From the NCBI RefSeq assembly GCF_000308755.1, contig NZ_BAGF01000070.1:62001-126000 (forward strand): DNA of 64,000 nucleotides. The letters are read 5' to 3'. Every line of letters begins with the position of its first letter. Position 1 is the stretch's first letter. The notes beneath the pieces were generated by a model. That model was not told where the DNA came from, searched no databases, and was given only the letters and a program-made list of their open reading frames with translations. The position numbers and the translations under genes are program-made. Of this stretch, positions 7,970 through 16,883 are shown piece after piece. The stretch comes from Nocardia pneumoniae NBRC 100136 (lineage in GTDB: Bacteria > Actinomycetota > Actinomycetes > Mycobacteriales > Mycobacteriaceae).

Positions 7970-8824
7970 CTAGTCGTTCTGGAAGTAGCTCAGCAGTCGC
8001 AGGATCTCGACGTAGAGCCAGACCAGGGTGACGGTGAGGCCGAGGGCGACGCCCCAGGCCGCCCGCTCCGGCGCCTGCGCGCGGATCAGCTGATCGGCGG
8101 CGTCGAAGTCGAGCAGGAAGCTGAACGCGGCGATCGCGATGACCACCAGGCTGAAGACGATCGCCAGCGGGCCGCCGTCGCGCAGACCGAGGCCGCCGGA
8201 GATGAAGAAGCTGGCGATCAGGTTGCCCAGCATGAGCACCAGGACGCCGATCATGGCGCCGACGATGATCCTGGTGAACCGCGGCGTCACCCGGATGGCG
8301 CCGGTCTTGTAGACCACGAGCATGCCCGCGAAGACGCCGAACGTGCCGAGCACCGCCTGACCGATCAGCGCGCTACCGCCGACCCCGCCGAACTCGACAT
8401 TGGTGAACATGAACGACAGCGCACCGAGGAACAGGCCTTCGGCCACCGCGTAGGACAGCACGAGCACCGGGTTGTCCATCTTGTTCGCGAACGTCGCGAT
8501 CAGCACCAGCACCAGGCCGACCAGGCCGCCGACGATCACGAACAGCGGCGCGAGCGACGTGTTCGCGTTGGTGAGGCCGTAGGAGACGATCGCGGACAGG
8601 GCGAGCACCGCGAGGGTGATGCCCGTCTTGGTCACCACGTCGTCGATCGTCATCGCCCTGGTGGTGGGCGGGGCCTGCGGCGGATAGGGCTGCTGGTACT
8701 GGGGGTACTGGCCGTACTGGTTGCCGAACTGTCCCGCGGCGGTCGCGCCGGAACCGAAGCTGGCGTAGCCACCGCCCTCCTGCCTGGGCAGGTTCCTGAA
8801 AACCGGATTGCTCGTGGTACGCAA
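7970..8824 (-). CDS. Bax inhibitor-1/YccA family membrane protein
   Basis: A 284-residue protein: a soluble, Gln/Tyr/Pro-rich N-terminus (about residues 1-55, with QYGQYPQYQQPYPP) followed by seven hydrophobic helices typical of the BI-1/YccA family, ending in LLDFDAADQLI and a last helix with ETL/VEILRLL-type residues. Relatives are Ca2+-leak or stress-related membrane proteins; the bacterial role is unsettled. I choose a TTG start at 8824 because the family begins RTTSNPVFRNLP and AAAGGGA lies six bases upstream. ATGs at 8860 and 8884 would add residues not expected in the family. Confidence 0.75.
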   Translation of the reverse strand: MRTTSNPVFRNLPRQEGGGYASFGSGATAAGQFGNQYGQYPQYQQPYPPQAPPTTRAMTIDDVVTKTGITLAVLALSAIVSYGLTNANTSLAPLFVIVGGLVGLVLVLIATFANKMDNPVLVLSYAVAEGLFLGALSFMFTNVEFGGVGGSALIGQAVLGTFGVFAGMLVVYKTGAIRVTPRFTRIIVGAMIGVLVLMLGNLIASFFISGGLGLRDGGPLAIVFSLVVIAIAAFSFLLDFDAADQLIRAQAPERAAWGVALGLTVTLVWLYVEILRLLSYFQND

Positions 8825-8956
8825 AGCACGTCCCTTTCTGGAGTCGTTGCCGCTGATCATCGAGGTGGTTGCCTCGATATCCAACTGCCTTGTCCAACGT
8901 TTGTGATCGGCCGCGAGTTCCCGGGGGGAAACTCGCTGAGCCAGACAATTCGGACT

Positions 8957-10108
8957 CTACCGCTGCCGCGGGTCGTGCAGACCACGCACGGACCGAGTCA
9001 CCGTGAATTTCCGGTTGCGCCCGATCACCTCGGTCCGGCCCACCATGCGTTCGACCACGGCGCGGTAGTTGAGGTGCGAGTTGTACACGGTCCACAGCTC
9101 GCCGCCCGGGCGAAGCACGCGTCCGGTCTCGGCGAACATCTTGATCGCCGATCCGGTGTGCACCGCCGCCCCGACGTGGAACGGCGGATTGCACAGTACG
9201 AGATCGGCGCTGTTGTCCGCGGCCGAGGACATCGCGTCGTCGCGCGCGACATGTACGCGGTCCGCGACGCCGTTCACATCGGCGGTGGCTCGCGCCGACG
9301 CGACCGCGGCGGCCGATTGATCGGTGGCGACCACTTTGATTCCGGGCCGCGCGGTGGCCAGCGCGACGGCCAGTATGCCGGTGCCGCAGCCGAGGTCGAT
9401 CGCGTCACGGGCATCCGGCTTCATCAACTTCAGATGTTCCAGCAGGAATCTGGTTCCGATATCGAGGCGGGCGCCGGAGAAGGCGGCGCCGTGCGCGACC
9501 ACCTCGAGACCCAATTCGTCGAGCCGTTCGTGCACCGGGAAGGGCGGGTCACCCACCGGCTTCGCCCCGGCGACCAGGAGGGTGCGTGACTTCTGCCTGC
9601 CCCGGCTGGCGCGCACCTCGCGGAACGACTGGGCCAGAACGTCGTTCATCGACTTCGTCAGATACTTGTCCCGGCCGCCCGCGAACACCTCGACGTCCGG
9701 GTCCGCGTAACGGGCGATGGCGTCGGCTGTTTCGGCCAGCCCGGCCAGCACTCGGGGCAGGCGAAGCAGCACCACTCGAGCACCATCCAGCAATCCGGCG
9801 CCGAGTGGGTGCGCGGTGTAGCGATCCGACAGACCGAGCGCGCGAGCGTTATTGGCGAGCGCGAGTTCGCCGGTGAGCAGATCCTGGTGCACCCGGACGT
9901 CGCGCAGATCGTGCCCGGCGATGGCGCCGAGGGTCAGCGCGCCGTAACTGTCGCCGATAACGGCTACCTTTCCGCTATCGACGGTCGCCAAGGCGTCCGC
10001 GGCGACGTCGAGGATCAGCCGGTCGGCGGCATCAACGGCATAGAGGTTCAGCGCCTCCACGTCCGGATACCGCCGCAATCGGCTCAGTACGTCCTCGACA
10101 TATCCCAC
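8957..10108 (-). CDS. rRNA guanine-N2 methyltransferase, RlmG/RsmC-like
   Basis: A 383-residue SAM-dependent methyltransferase with the two-domain build of RsmC and RlmG. The degenerate N-terminal domain includes LNLYAVDAADRLIL, similar to the AWDAAD motif of RlmG. The C-terminal catalytic domain has motif I DLGCGTG (238-244) and the base-binding motif NPPF (307-310), diagnostic of N2-guanine or N6-adenine methylation. Predicted to modify a guanine in 16S or 23S rRNA; which one cannot be decided from sequence alone. Confidence 0.8.
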   Translation of the reverse strand: MGYVEDVLSRLRRYPDVEALNLYAVDAADRLILDVAADALATVDSGKVAVIGDSYGALTLGAIAGHDLRDVRVHQDLLTGELALANNARALGLSDRYTAHPLGAGLLDGARVVLLRLPRVLAGLAETADAIARYADPDVEVFAGGRDKYLTKSMNDVLAQSFREVRASRGRQKSRTLLVAGAKPVGDPPFPVHERLDELGLEVVAHGAAFSGARLDIGTRFLLEHLKLMKPDARDAIDLGCGTGILAVALATARPGIKVVATDQSAAAVASARATADVNGVADRVHVARDDAMSSAADNSADLVLCNPPFHVGAAVHTGSAIKMFAETGRVLRPGGELWTVYNSHLNYRAVVERMVGRTEVIGRNRKFTVTRSVRGLHDPRQR

Positions 10109-10788
10109 ACCTCAAGTGTGCTAGATCGTTGCCGCATGGTCGCGCCCACCCCATCCAATCGATCGTCCCGTGTTTCGCGAAAACGCCAGCAGGCTGGATG
10201 ACGCACTGACGTACGGAGATTCGACGCGCAGTGGAGAAGCGCGTCCGACCGCGGCGTGTCGACGACTCCGCGGCGAGGGTGGCCGAGCAGCTCACGGGCT
10301 GCGTGGTCAACGGATCGCACGGTGTCGACGGCACGGTTGGCAATGCGGGTCGAGGCCCTCATCCACCGTCGACTCGTTCGCGAGGTCGGCTGTGTCCCAG
10401 ATCCGCCTGCCGACTCCGTCCGTCACTTCTCGCCGTCGCCCGAACCGGCGCTTCGGCTGATCCAGTCCGAGACCGGATCAGCGAAAGCCGCTGCTCGCCA
10501 ACCGAACTACGCAACCCACGCGCAGCGGGCATGCGCGGTCCGGCGGAACCGACCGAGCCGTTACCCCGCTTGACGGCGGCGGTTGGCGCACGCCACGCGA
10601 GCAGACCAAGCGTTCCACCCGCGAACGAGAAATAGCAATTGACCGGCAATTTCCCGCGCGACACCGCTGTCCTGCCGCGCCGCCATTCACCCGCGGCGGC
10701 GTTCGTTTCACTTCCGCGCGACGGCGAATCATCCGCAACGAGCCGCGATTACGCCATCCGGAGCGCGCCGCTGAGTAGCATCGGCCTC
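10109..10788. other. Long intergenic region, no convincing gene
   Basis: About 680 bp between divergent genes. Several overlapping open frames exist on both strands, as expected at this GC content, but none has a ribosome-binding site plus a recognisable protein. It must contain the promoters of the methyltransferase and the AMIN-like lipoprotein. It may be decayed coding DNA. Confidence 0.4.
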
Positions 10789-11394
10789 ATGCGCAACTGG
10801 ATGGTGTTGACGGTCGCGGTAGCGACGGTACTGCTCTCGGGGTGCGGCGATGGCGAGTCGGCGCAGGAGCTACCGGTCGCCTCGATCACCGCCACACCGG
10901 GCGCTACCGGCACGCAGGCCGCGCCCGCCCCCGCGGTGCCGCAGGACGCCGTGCCGCAGGACGCCGCACCCAAGCGGGGCGCCGCTTCCGCGGACGCGGC
11001 GCTGACGGTCACCGGTATCCGCCTCGGCCGCCAGCCCGGCTTCGACCGCGTCGTCTACGACCTCGGCGGGGTCGGCACGCCCGGCTGGCTCGTGCGATAC
11101 ACCGACCGCGCCGTACAGGACGGCAGCGGCAATCGCGTCGACGTGGCGGGCCGGTCGATTCTCGAGGTGCGCATTCTGGGCTCGGCCTACCCCTTCGACA
11201 GTGGGGTGACGCCGTACGCGGGCCCTGACCCCGCCGTCGACCCGGCGGTGCCCGGCGTCGCGGGCGTGTACCGGACCACGGTGTTCGAAGGCACCACCCA
11301 GTCGTTCATCGGCGTGCAGGCCGACCGGCCCGCCTTCACCGTCACGACCCTGTCCAATCCGACCCGGCTGGTCGTGGACATCGCCAGCCCGTAG
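10789..11394 (+). CDS. AMIN-like domain lipoprotein
   Basis: A 201-residue lipoprotein: signal peptide with lipobox LLSGC (lipidated Cys near residue 19), a low-complexity Ala/Pro linker with a small VPQDA repeat, then a beta-sandwich from about residue 70. Phrases such as VTGIRLGRQPGFDRVVYDL, GWLVRYTD and NPTRLVVDIA are characteristic of the actinobacterial AMIN-like (peptidoglycan- or envelope-binding type) domain. Likely anchored to the outside of the plasma membrane. Ligand unknown. Confidence 0.75.
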   Translation: MRNWMVLTVAVATVLLSGCGDGESAQELPVASITATPGATGTQAAPAPAVPQDAVPQDAAPKRGAASADAALTVTGIRLGRQPGFDRVVYDLGGVGTPGWLVRYTDRAVQDGSGNRVDVAGRSILEVRILGSAYPFDSGVTPYAGPDPAVDPAVPGVAGVYRTTVFEGTTQSFIGVQADRPAFTVTTLSNPTRLVVDIASP

Positions 11395-11461
11395 ACAAAT
11401 ACGGGTACACCGAAGGGGTATCGCGAGCGCAACGGATCGGCGGCCACTAGACTCGGCACTC

Positions 11462-12403
11462 GTGGTCCGATGTCGCATCCTCCGCGCGACCGGGTTGGCC
11501 CGGCTGCTCGGCGTGCTGGCGTTGCTCGCCGGGATCGTCGCCATGCATTCGGCCGTCTTCGCGGTCGTCGGCCACGCCGCCGGGGTGCACCACACGAACA
11601 CGGTGCACCCCGAGTACGCCAGCCCCCCGCCCGATGCGCTCGCGCGGGCTACGGTCGCGAGATTCGGTCCCGCCATTACCGCCGATGCCCCGCGCGTCCA
11701 GTCCAGCCACGACAAGATTCGACCACCGCACCGAATCGAGCCGGACGACCAGCAGATTCGCCCTCAACTCGCCTGGACGCGGCAAAGCCATGACGGCACT
11801 GCCACCGGCCACGACAAGTCTCATCGGGACCCCCGCATCCCGCCGAGCCACGGCGTGATCGGCACTGAACACGTTTGGGCACAACGAAGCCATACCGGCG
11901 CTCTGCCCGGCGGAGCCGATACTCGACCGCAGCAGCGAACCGAGCCGGGCGACGAGCGGAATCGCGCCGAGCTCGTCTGGATCCGACCAGGCCACGACGG
12001 CACCGGCGGGTACGACCGGCGCAGCACGGACGACGCGCAACGACCCGGCAGTGGTGGATTCTCCCGATCGGCGAGTGGGACCAGCGTTGTCACCACGGTT
12101 GCCGACAGCTCAGGCCCGTGGACTCCTCCGATGCGGGCGATGACGGCGGCGCTCGCGGCGACCGGAATACCAGGCCCGGATTGCGCCGGGGACGGGTGCG
12201 ATCGCATGCACAGCGGGATCCACGGCTGCGTGTTCATCCTGGTCGTTCTCGCGGCACTGGTCGGTTTGGTGCTGCTCTACCGCTTGGCGGCCGATCGCCC
12301 CGGCCGCGGTGTGGCGCTGCCTCGGCATTGGCATCCGCGACGGGAACGGCCGCCGCCGTGGACCGTGCTCACCTTGGCCGAACTGGCGATTCTGCGGATC
12401 TGA
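11462..12403 (+). CDS. DUF6153-like membrane protein with a large repeat insertion
   Basis: A 313-residue protein whose ends look like a DUF6153 protein: an N-terminal helix ARLLGVLALLAGIVAMHS and a C-terminal HGCVFILVVLAALVGLVLLY helix followed by a conserved-type end, WTVLTLAELAILRI. Family members are normally about 130 residues. Here roughly 170 hydrophilic residues (about 45-215) are inserted, made of degenerate repeats (see the repeat entry). DUF6153 genes often sit beside DUF305/copper-related genes, as here. The start at 11462 is a GTG. Confidence 0.6.
   Translation: MVRCRILRATGLARLLGVLALLAGIVAMHSAVFAVVGHAAGVHHTNTVHPEYASPPPDALARATVARFGPAITADAPRVQSSHDKIRPPHRIEPDDQQIRPQLAWTRQSHDGTATGHDKSHRDPRIPPSHGVIGTEHVWAQRSHTGALPGGADTRPQQRTEPGDERNRAELVWIRPGHDGTGGYDRRSTDDAQRPGSGGFSRSASGTSVVTTVADSSGPWTPPMRAMTAALAATGIPGPDCAGDGCDRMHSGIHGCVFILVVLAALVGLVLLYRLAADRPGRGVALPRHWHPRRERPPPWTVLTLAELAILRI
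11700..12005. repeat. Degenerate in-frame repeats in DUF6153-like gene
   Basis: Three diverged units can be aligned at protein level: IRPQLAWTRQSHDGTATG, IGTEHVWAQRSHTGALPG and NRAELVWIRPGHDGTGG. Two are preceded by a similar EPDD/EPGD segment. DNA of the first and third units is also visibly related (gagccggacgacc / gagccgggcgacg). Confidence 0.6.
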
Positions 12404-12490
12404 CAGCTCCACCGCGCCCGTGTGTACGAACCACGGGAGCGGCGTTGTCCACTCCGCCATCAGACTTCCCATTTCGCAAGGAGCACACCC

Positions 12491-13183
12491 ATGTTCATCA
12501 CCCGACCCCGCATGACCGTCGCGCTTGCCGCGGTCGCCGCGCTGAGCCTCACCGGATGCGGCGACGCCGATACCGGGCCCACCACCGAGCACGGAACCTC
12601 GGCGAGCGCGACGGCGACCGCGAGCGCACCGGCGCAGGCCCAGCACAACGACGCCGACGTGACGTTTCTGCGGATGATGTACCCGCATCACGCGCAGGCC
12701 GTCGAAATGGCCAGGTTGGTGCCCAGTCACACCGACAATCCGCAAGTTCGCGCACTGGCCGCATCGATCGAGCAGGCGCAGGCGCCGGAGATGCAGCAGA
12801 TCACCACTCTGCTGCAGAGCTTCGGTCAGCCCGCCCCGAGCACGGGCGAAGGTCACCAGGGCCACGGCATGACCAGCACGCCCACGGGCATGCCCGGAAT
12901 GCCCATGTCCGGCACGCCGATGCCCGGAATGCCCATGTCCGGCACGCCGATGCCCGGGATGATGTCCGCCGAACAGATGGCGGCTCTGCAAGCGGCCTCC
13001 GGCCCGGAGTTCGACCGCCAGTGGCTGACCATGATGATCGAGCACCACACCGGCGCCATCGCCATGGCCGAGACCGAACTCGCCGACGGCAAGAACCCGG
13101 ACGCGCAAGCGCTCGCCCGCGCGATCATCAAGGCCCAGCAGGCGGAGATCGATCAGATGCGCACCATGCTCGGCCAGAGCTGA
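12491..13183 (+). CDS. DUF305 lipoprotein
   Basis: A 230-residue lipoprotein with lipobox LSLTGC (Cys near residue 21). The mature part carries the two His-pair motifs of DUF305, FLRMMYPHHAQAVEMA and LTMMIEHHTGAIAMA, in two copies of a ferritin-like helical hairpin. Between them is a Met/Gly/Pro-rich loop with a perfect tandem repeat. The His and Met content suggests metal (copper) binding outside the membrane, as reported for some DUF305 proteins; this is family inference. AAGGAG lies seven bases before the ATG, and the gene closely follows the DUF6153-like gene. Confidence 0.85.
   Translation: MFITRPRMTVALAAVAALSLTGCGDADTGPTTEHGTSASATATASAPAQAQHNDADVTFLRMMYPHHAQAVEMARLVPSHTDNPQVRALAASIEQAQAPEMQQITTLLQSFGQPAPSTGEGHQGHGMTSTPTGMPGMPMSGTPMPGMPMSGTPMPGMMSAEQMAALQAASGPEFDRQWLTMMIEHHTGAIAMAETELADGKNPDAQALARAIIKAQQAEIDQMRTMLGQS
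12890..12961. repeat. Two perfect 30-bp repeats plus partial third
   Basis: ATGCCCGGAATGCCCATGTC begins both units (12890-12919 and 12920-12949), and a partial copy follows. They encode the Met-rich loop PGMPMSGTPM of the DUF305 protein, adding potential soft-metal ligands. Confidence 0.9.
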
Positions 13184-13324
13184 CCCAGCGCGCCGCGCCG
13201 ATATCGGTTGACCATCGATATCGGCGCGGTCCCGCGACGCTCGGACGCGGCAAGTACCGTCGGACTGTCCGGCACTGTTGATTCCTGTCCCGGCCGGGCG
13301 TGCCGAGGGGAAGTGGGACCGACC

Positions 13325-13855
13325 ATGCGACGACTGGAACGCACGGGCCTGGTGGCGGCCACGATGGCAACGGCGGCGGGCGTGCTGCTCATCGGCGCCT
13401 GCACCCAGCAGGTCTCGGGCACCGCGGAGGTCGACGAGACCGACTTGGCCGCGTACGCCTCGGAAGTCACCTCGTCGCGGGCCGCGGCCGTCACACGCGC
13501 GACCGACGCCGCCTGCGACGCCTTCCTCACCGCGAACGGCAGTTCGGCGCGGGCGTTCAACGACTACATCGACGCCAGCAACACCAAAGGCCGCAATGAC
13601 CCCGACACGAACGGCAAGGCCGACCACGCCGTCGCGACACTGCGCGACAACGCGCGCTCGGTGGGTCAGAAGGTCACCAGAGAGGTGCCATCCGCCGTCG
13701 CCGACCCGCTGCGCGCGTACCGCGACGACACCACCGCCCTGGCCGACACGCTGGGCCGCCGCGCGGACACCGACACACTGAACGCCGCGATCGACCGCTT
13801 CAACGCCACCAAGAACGCGGCGCTGACCGCATGCCAGGGCCATGGCACCCGGTAG
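13325..13855 (+). CDS. Putative lipoprotein of unknown function
   Basis: A 176-residue lipoprotein with signal peptide and lipobox LIGAC (Cys near residue 28) followed by TQQVSGTAEVDE, a start style seen in many mycobacterial Lpp/Lpq proteins. The mature part is mostly helical and charged, with one further Cys pair (DAACDAF and LTACQG) that could bridge the helix ends. No family recognised. It follows DUF305 after about 140 bp and converges on the monooxygenase gene. Confidence 0.6.
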   Translation: MRRLERTGLVAATMATAAGVLLIGACTQQVSGTAEVDETDLAAYASEVTSSRAAAVTRATDAACDAFLTANGSSARAFNDYIDASNTKGRNDPDTNGKADHAVATLRDNARSVGQKVTREVPSAVADPLRAYRDDTTALADTLGRRADTDTLNAAIDRFNATKNAALTACQGHGTR

Positions 13856-13925
13856 CGGTTGGCGGACCCGGCCCGTGCGGCGGCTTACACGTCTACGGCC
13901 CGCGCGGATCCGCACCCAGAACGCG

Positions 13926-15515
13926 CTAGGCGCGGTGCAGTAGCCTGCGCAACACGCTGAACAGCGCGTCGGCCGGATCGCCGCCCTGTGCGTCGGCGCG
14001 CCACGCGACGATGTGGTCCGGCCGCACGAGCAGTGCGCCGTCGGACGCGATCCCCGTCCGCCGGGGCCACTCCGGCACCTCGATAACCTCGGCGCCCACC
14101 GCGATGCCCAGCCGATCGCCCACCGCACGCGCCGCACCGACCCACCGCGCGCCGCCTGGACCTGCCAGTACGCAGAACCGGGAGCGGACCAGATCCAATG
14201 TCGACTCCCCCTCGCCGATCCACAGGTGCGGAAGCCGAGAGCCCGCAGCCGCGTCGAGGACCGAGTCGAGGTGCTCGGTATCCGGCAGTTCGGTTCGCGC
14301 ATCGATCACCGCGGTGGAGTCGTACCGATACCCCATGGCCACGACGGGCCCGTTGACCATGCCCACCGCGGCACGGGCAGCGCCCGCCTCGGGGCTCGTA
14401 TCCCAATGCAGGCGTGGATGAGCCACCCGCAGCAGCGCTTGGTCGAGGGTGAACGAGGCGACCGCGCGCCGCTCGGTCTCGTAGGTGTCCAGCAGACCGG
14501 TTCCCGCCTGCCCGCCGAGCACCGCGGCCAGCTTCCAAGCCAGGTTGTGCGCGTCCGCGGCGCCGGTATTCAGGCCGAAGGCGCCTTGCGGCGGCACGGC
14601 GTGCGCCGCGTCACCGACAAGGAAGACCCGTCCGTCCCGGAACTTGTCGGCCAGCAGCCCTCGTGAGCGCCAGGACAATCGACTCAGAATCACCGGCTCG
14701 AGCGCCGGATCGCCGACCGCCGTGCGGATCAGCGCGCGACAACGCTCGTCGGTGAAGTCGTCGGCCGACTGCCCAGCCTCCAGGTGGTATTCGGTGTGGA
14801 AGATCCACTCCTGCGCACCGTCCACGGTGACCAGCAGACCGGGCGCGTCCGATCCGGTGATCTCCCCTGTGGCGAAGTGCTTGCCTTTGGTGTAAGGCAG
14901 CAGATCCGCGCGGAAGAGGATGCTCATCTTCGGGTTACCGAGCGCTCCCGGTCCCGAGGTGCCGATGCCGAGCGCGGCGCGCACGCCGCTGCGCACGCCG
15001 TCCGCGGCGATCACGTAATCGGCGCGCACGGTGGTGCCGTCGTCGAGCCGGGCGGTGACGCCGTCGGCGTCCTGTTCCAGCCCGGCCAGCGCGGTCGAAT
15101 AGCGAATGACCACACCGCGTTTCGCCGCCGCGGGTGCGAGCACCGCGTCCAGCCGGTCCTGCGCGCAGACGCCGCGGATGGGTGCGGGGCCGATCCGGTC
15201 GGATACCGGCCCTGGCAGGGTGGGCGCCGCCGCGATGGAGGAGAAGTCGATCGAGGCCAGTGTCGCGCCCGTAACTCGCCCCTGGCTGCCCGCCGACATG
15301 TCGACGGCCGCCGCGTTCACCTCGTCGGCAAGCCCGACCTCGCGCAGGAATTCCATGGTGCGCGAGCTGATCCCGGTCGCTCGCGGATGGATCGATGGCC
15401 CAGGCGCACGCTCCACGATGTGGGCCGCCACACCGTGATGCGCGAGGAAGACGGCTGCGAAAAGCCCGACCGACCCGGCGCCGACGATCAGCACGGGAAT
15501 TTTGGACGCGGACAT
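13926..15515 (-). CDS. FAD-dependent aromatic/antibiotic monooxygenase
   Basis: A 529-residue class A flavoprotein monooxygenase. The N-terminal Rossmann motif is VLIVGAGSVGLFAA, the DG motif is VIAADGVRSGVR, and the third FAD motif is VFLVGDAAHAVPPQGAFG. A C-terminal thioredoxin-like extension follows, as in phenol- and polyketide-type hydroxylases. It would use NAD(P)H and O2 to hydroxylate an aromatic compound or drug. It is divergent from a TetR gene whose likely operator lies between them, so it is probably substrate-induced. ATG 15515 is chosen because AAGGAG lies five bases upstream. Confidence 0.85.
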   Translation of the reverse strand: MSASKIPVLIVGAGSVGLFAAVFLAHHGVAAHIVERAPGPSIHPRATGISSRTMEFLREVGLADEVNAAAVDMSAGSQGRVTGATLASIDFSSIAAAPTLPGPVSDRIGPAPIRGVCAQDRLDAVLAPAAAKRGVVIRYSTALAGLEQDADGVTARLDDGTTVRADYVIAADGVRSGVRAALGIGTSGPGALGNPKMSILFRADLLPYTKGKHFATGEITGSDAPGLLVTVDGAQEWIFHTEYHLEAGQSADDFTDERCRALIRTAVGDPALEPVILSRLSWRSRGLLADKFRDGRVFLVGDAAHAVPPQGAFGLNTGAADAHNLAWKLAAVLGGQAGTGLLDTYETERRAVASFTLDQALLRVAHPRLHWDTSPEAGAARAAVGMVNGPVVAMGYRYDSTAVIDARTELPDTEHLDSVLDAAAGSRLPHLWIGEGESTLDLVRSRFCVLAGPGGARWVGAARAVGDRLGIAVGAEVIEVPEWPRRTGIASDGALLVRPDHIVAWRADAQGGDPADALFSVLRRLLHRA

Positions 15516-15546
15516 GACCACTCCTTATGGATACAGTGTTATCACA

Positions 15547-15565
15547 ATGGGTACGCCGTAACCAT
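15547..15565. promoter_or_regulatory. Likely TetR operator
   Basis: ATGGGTACGCCGTAACCAT is an imperfect palindrome: 8-bp arms with one mismatch around a 3-bp centre. It lies in the 80-bp gap between the divergent monooxygenase and TetR genes, just upstream of a TAGGAT -10-like hexamer (15571-15576) for the regulator. Confidence 0.55.
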
Positions 15566-15595
15566 AATGCTAGGATGTGCGCAAAGGAGGACGTG

Positions 15596-16306
15596 ATGAC
15601 GAGTTCACCCAAACAGCCCACGCTGGTGTGGAGCAGGCAGCCGCGCACCCCGCGCCGTCAGGCGCCCAGCGTCGAGCGGATCGTGCGCACCGCCATCGAC
15701 CTCGCCGACGGCGAGGGTCTGGACGCGGTGTCGATGCGGCGCGTCGCCACCGAACTCGCGTCCGGCACCGCATCGCTCTACCGCTACATCGCCAGCCGCG
15801 ACGACCTGCTCGACCTGATGATCGACGCGGTCCTCGGCGAAACCGACCCGCCCGCGCTCACCGGGGACTGGCGCGCCGACCTCGGCGCGGTCGCCCGGCA
15901 CCTGCGCGCCACCCTGGTCCGGCATCCGTGGCTCGGCGCCGAACTCACCGGACGCCCTGCCCTTGGCGCGAACTCGCTACGTCGGCAAGACCTCGCACTG
16001 ACTGCGGCCGGAGCTCTCACCGCCGACATCACCCTCGCCGCGGCGGTCGTCGAGACGGTGCAGGCGTACGTCTTCGGCGCGGTCGGCCAGCAGCTGGCCG
16101 ACGAGAGAGCCCAGCGGCGAACCGGTCTCACCGAGGACAAATGGCGAGAAGCGGTCGCGCCCTACATCCGGGAGGTCATCGCGAGCGGGCAGTACCCGGA
16201 GTTTGCCCGCCGCGTTCGCGACGCCGTAGACCAGGACGCGGATCAGCGCTTCGACTTCGGGCTCGCTTGCGTGCTGGACGGCATCGCGGCGCACGCGGCC
16301 GGTTAG
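15596..16306 (+). CDS. TetR family repressor, TetR_C type
   Basis: A 236-residue regulator. The HTH lies at about residues 20-65 (IVRTAIDLADGEGLDAVSMRRVA..LASGTASLYRYI, then a helix RDDLLDLMID). The C-terminal ligand domain has the layout of Tet-repressor-type proteins. The divergent monooxygenase and the palindrome between them make it the probable repressor of that gene and of itself. A strong AGGAGG sits five bases before the ATG. Confidence 0.85.
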   Translation: MTSSPKQPTLVWSRQPRTPRRQAPSVERIVRTAIDLADGEGLDAVSMRRVATELASGTASLYRYIASRDDLLDLMIDAVLGETDPPALTGDWRADLGAVARHLRATLVRHPWLGAELTGRPALGANSLRRQDLALTAAGALTADITLAAAVVETVQAYVFGAVGQQLADERAQRRTGLTEDKWREAVAPYIREVIASGQYPEFARRVRDAVDQDADQRFDFGLACVLDGIAAHAAG

Positions 16307-16462
16307 GGCGCACGCCGTTCCGGACGCCGAGCAGCTACAACAGTTGCTACGCGCGGCGCTGCTTCACCGATCCCGCCCGCGGCGGCCGACGGGCACAGAA
16401 GTAAGCGTTGGCATCGGCGTGCACCGCCGCCAGTGGACTACTACACGTTCCTGATCAGGTCG

Positions 16463-16786
16463 TCAGCTTCCCGGTGGAACCGTGGTGTGTTCAGCGTTCT
16501 GTTGCGCCCGTGCGCGTCCGCGCAGTCGTTCGAGCACTACCAGGGTCGCGCCGACCAGCAGGAAGACTACGGCGATCAACGCGGTCGTGGTCGCGGCACG
16601 GTCGACGCCCCATCCGGCCAGCAGCGCGGCGACGATCGCGATCAACGCCGCGACCAGCAGCAGCCCGTATCCCGGCCAATTCTTGGTGTCGGCCAACGCC
16701 GCCCCCGGTTGCGGTGCAGGGTCGCGCGCGATGTCCGGAGCGTCATCGAGCGGGGGAATCTCCCACGGCTCGTCATCCGCTGTCAT
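16463..16786 (-). CDS. Small membrane protein, two helices
   Basis: A 107-residue protein: an acidic, Pro-rich N-terminus (MTADDEPWEIPPLDDAP), two hydrophobic helices (about residues 39-60 and 68-86) separated by a short GVDRAATT turn, and a basic cytoplasmic end LRGRARAQQ. Function unknown. The gene lies 97 bp after the next gene's stop, on the same strand. Open frames on the other strand here lack such an organised pattern. Confidence 0.55.
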   Translation of the reverse strand: MTADDEPWEIPPLDDAPDIARDPAPQPGAALADTKNWPGYGLLLVAALIAIVAALLAGWGVDRAATTTALIAVVFLLVGATLVVLERLRGRARAQQNAEHTTVPPGS

Positions 16787-16883
16787 TGCTGCTTCCTCAC
16801 GCCTACGTCGATCCGATACCTGTTACCAGGAGGATGCCCGGCCCGTCCTCGCCGAAACGCGGACGTGGACGTGGACGTGGAAC

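Noticed and set aside
12110..14302. A 730-codon minus-strand frame across the DUF305 and lipoprotein genes.
   Set aside because: It spans two plus-strand genes with signal peptides, lipoboxes and family motifs, and only its upstream end corresponds to part of the real monooxygenase gene in a different frame.
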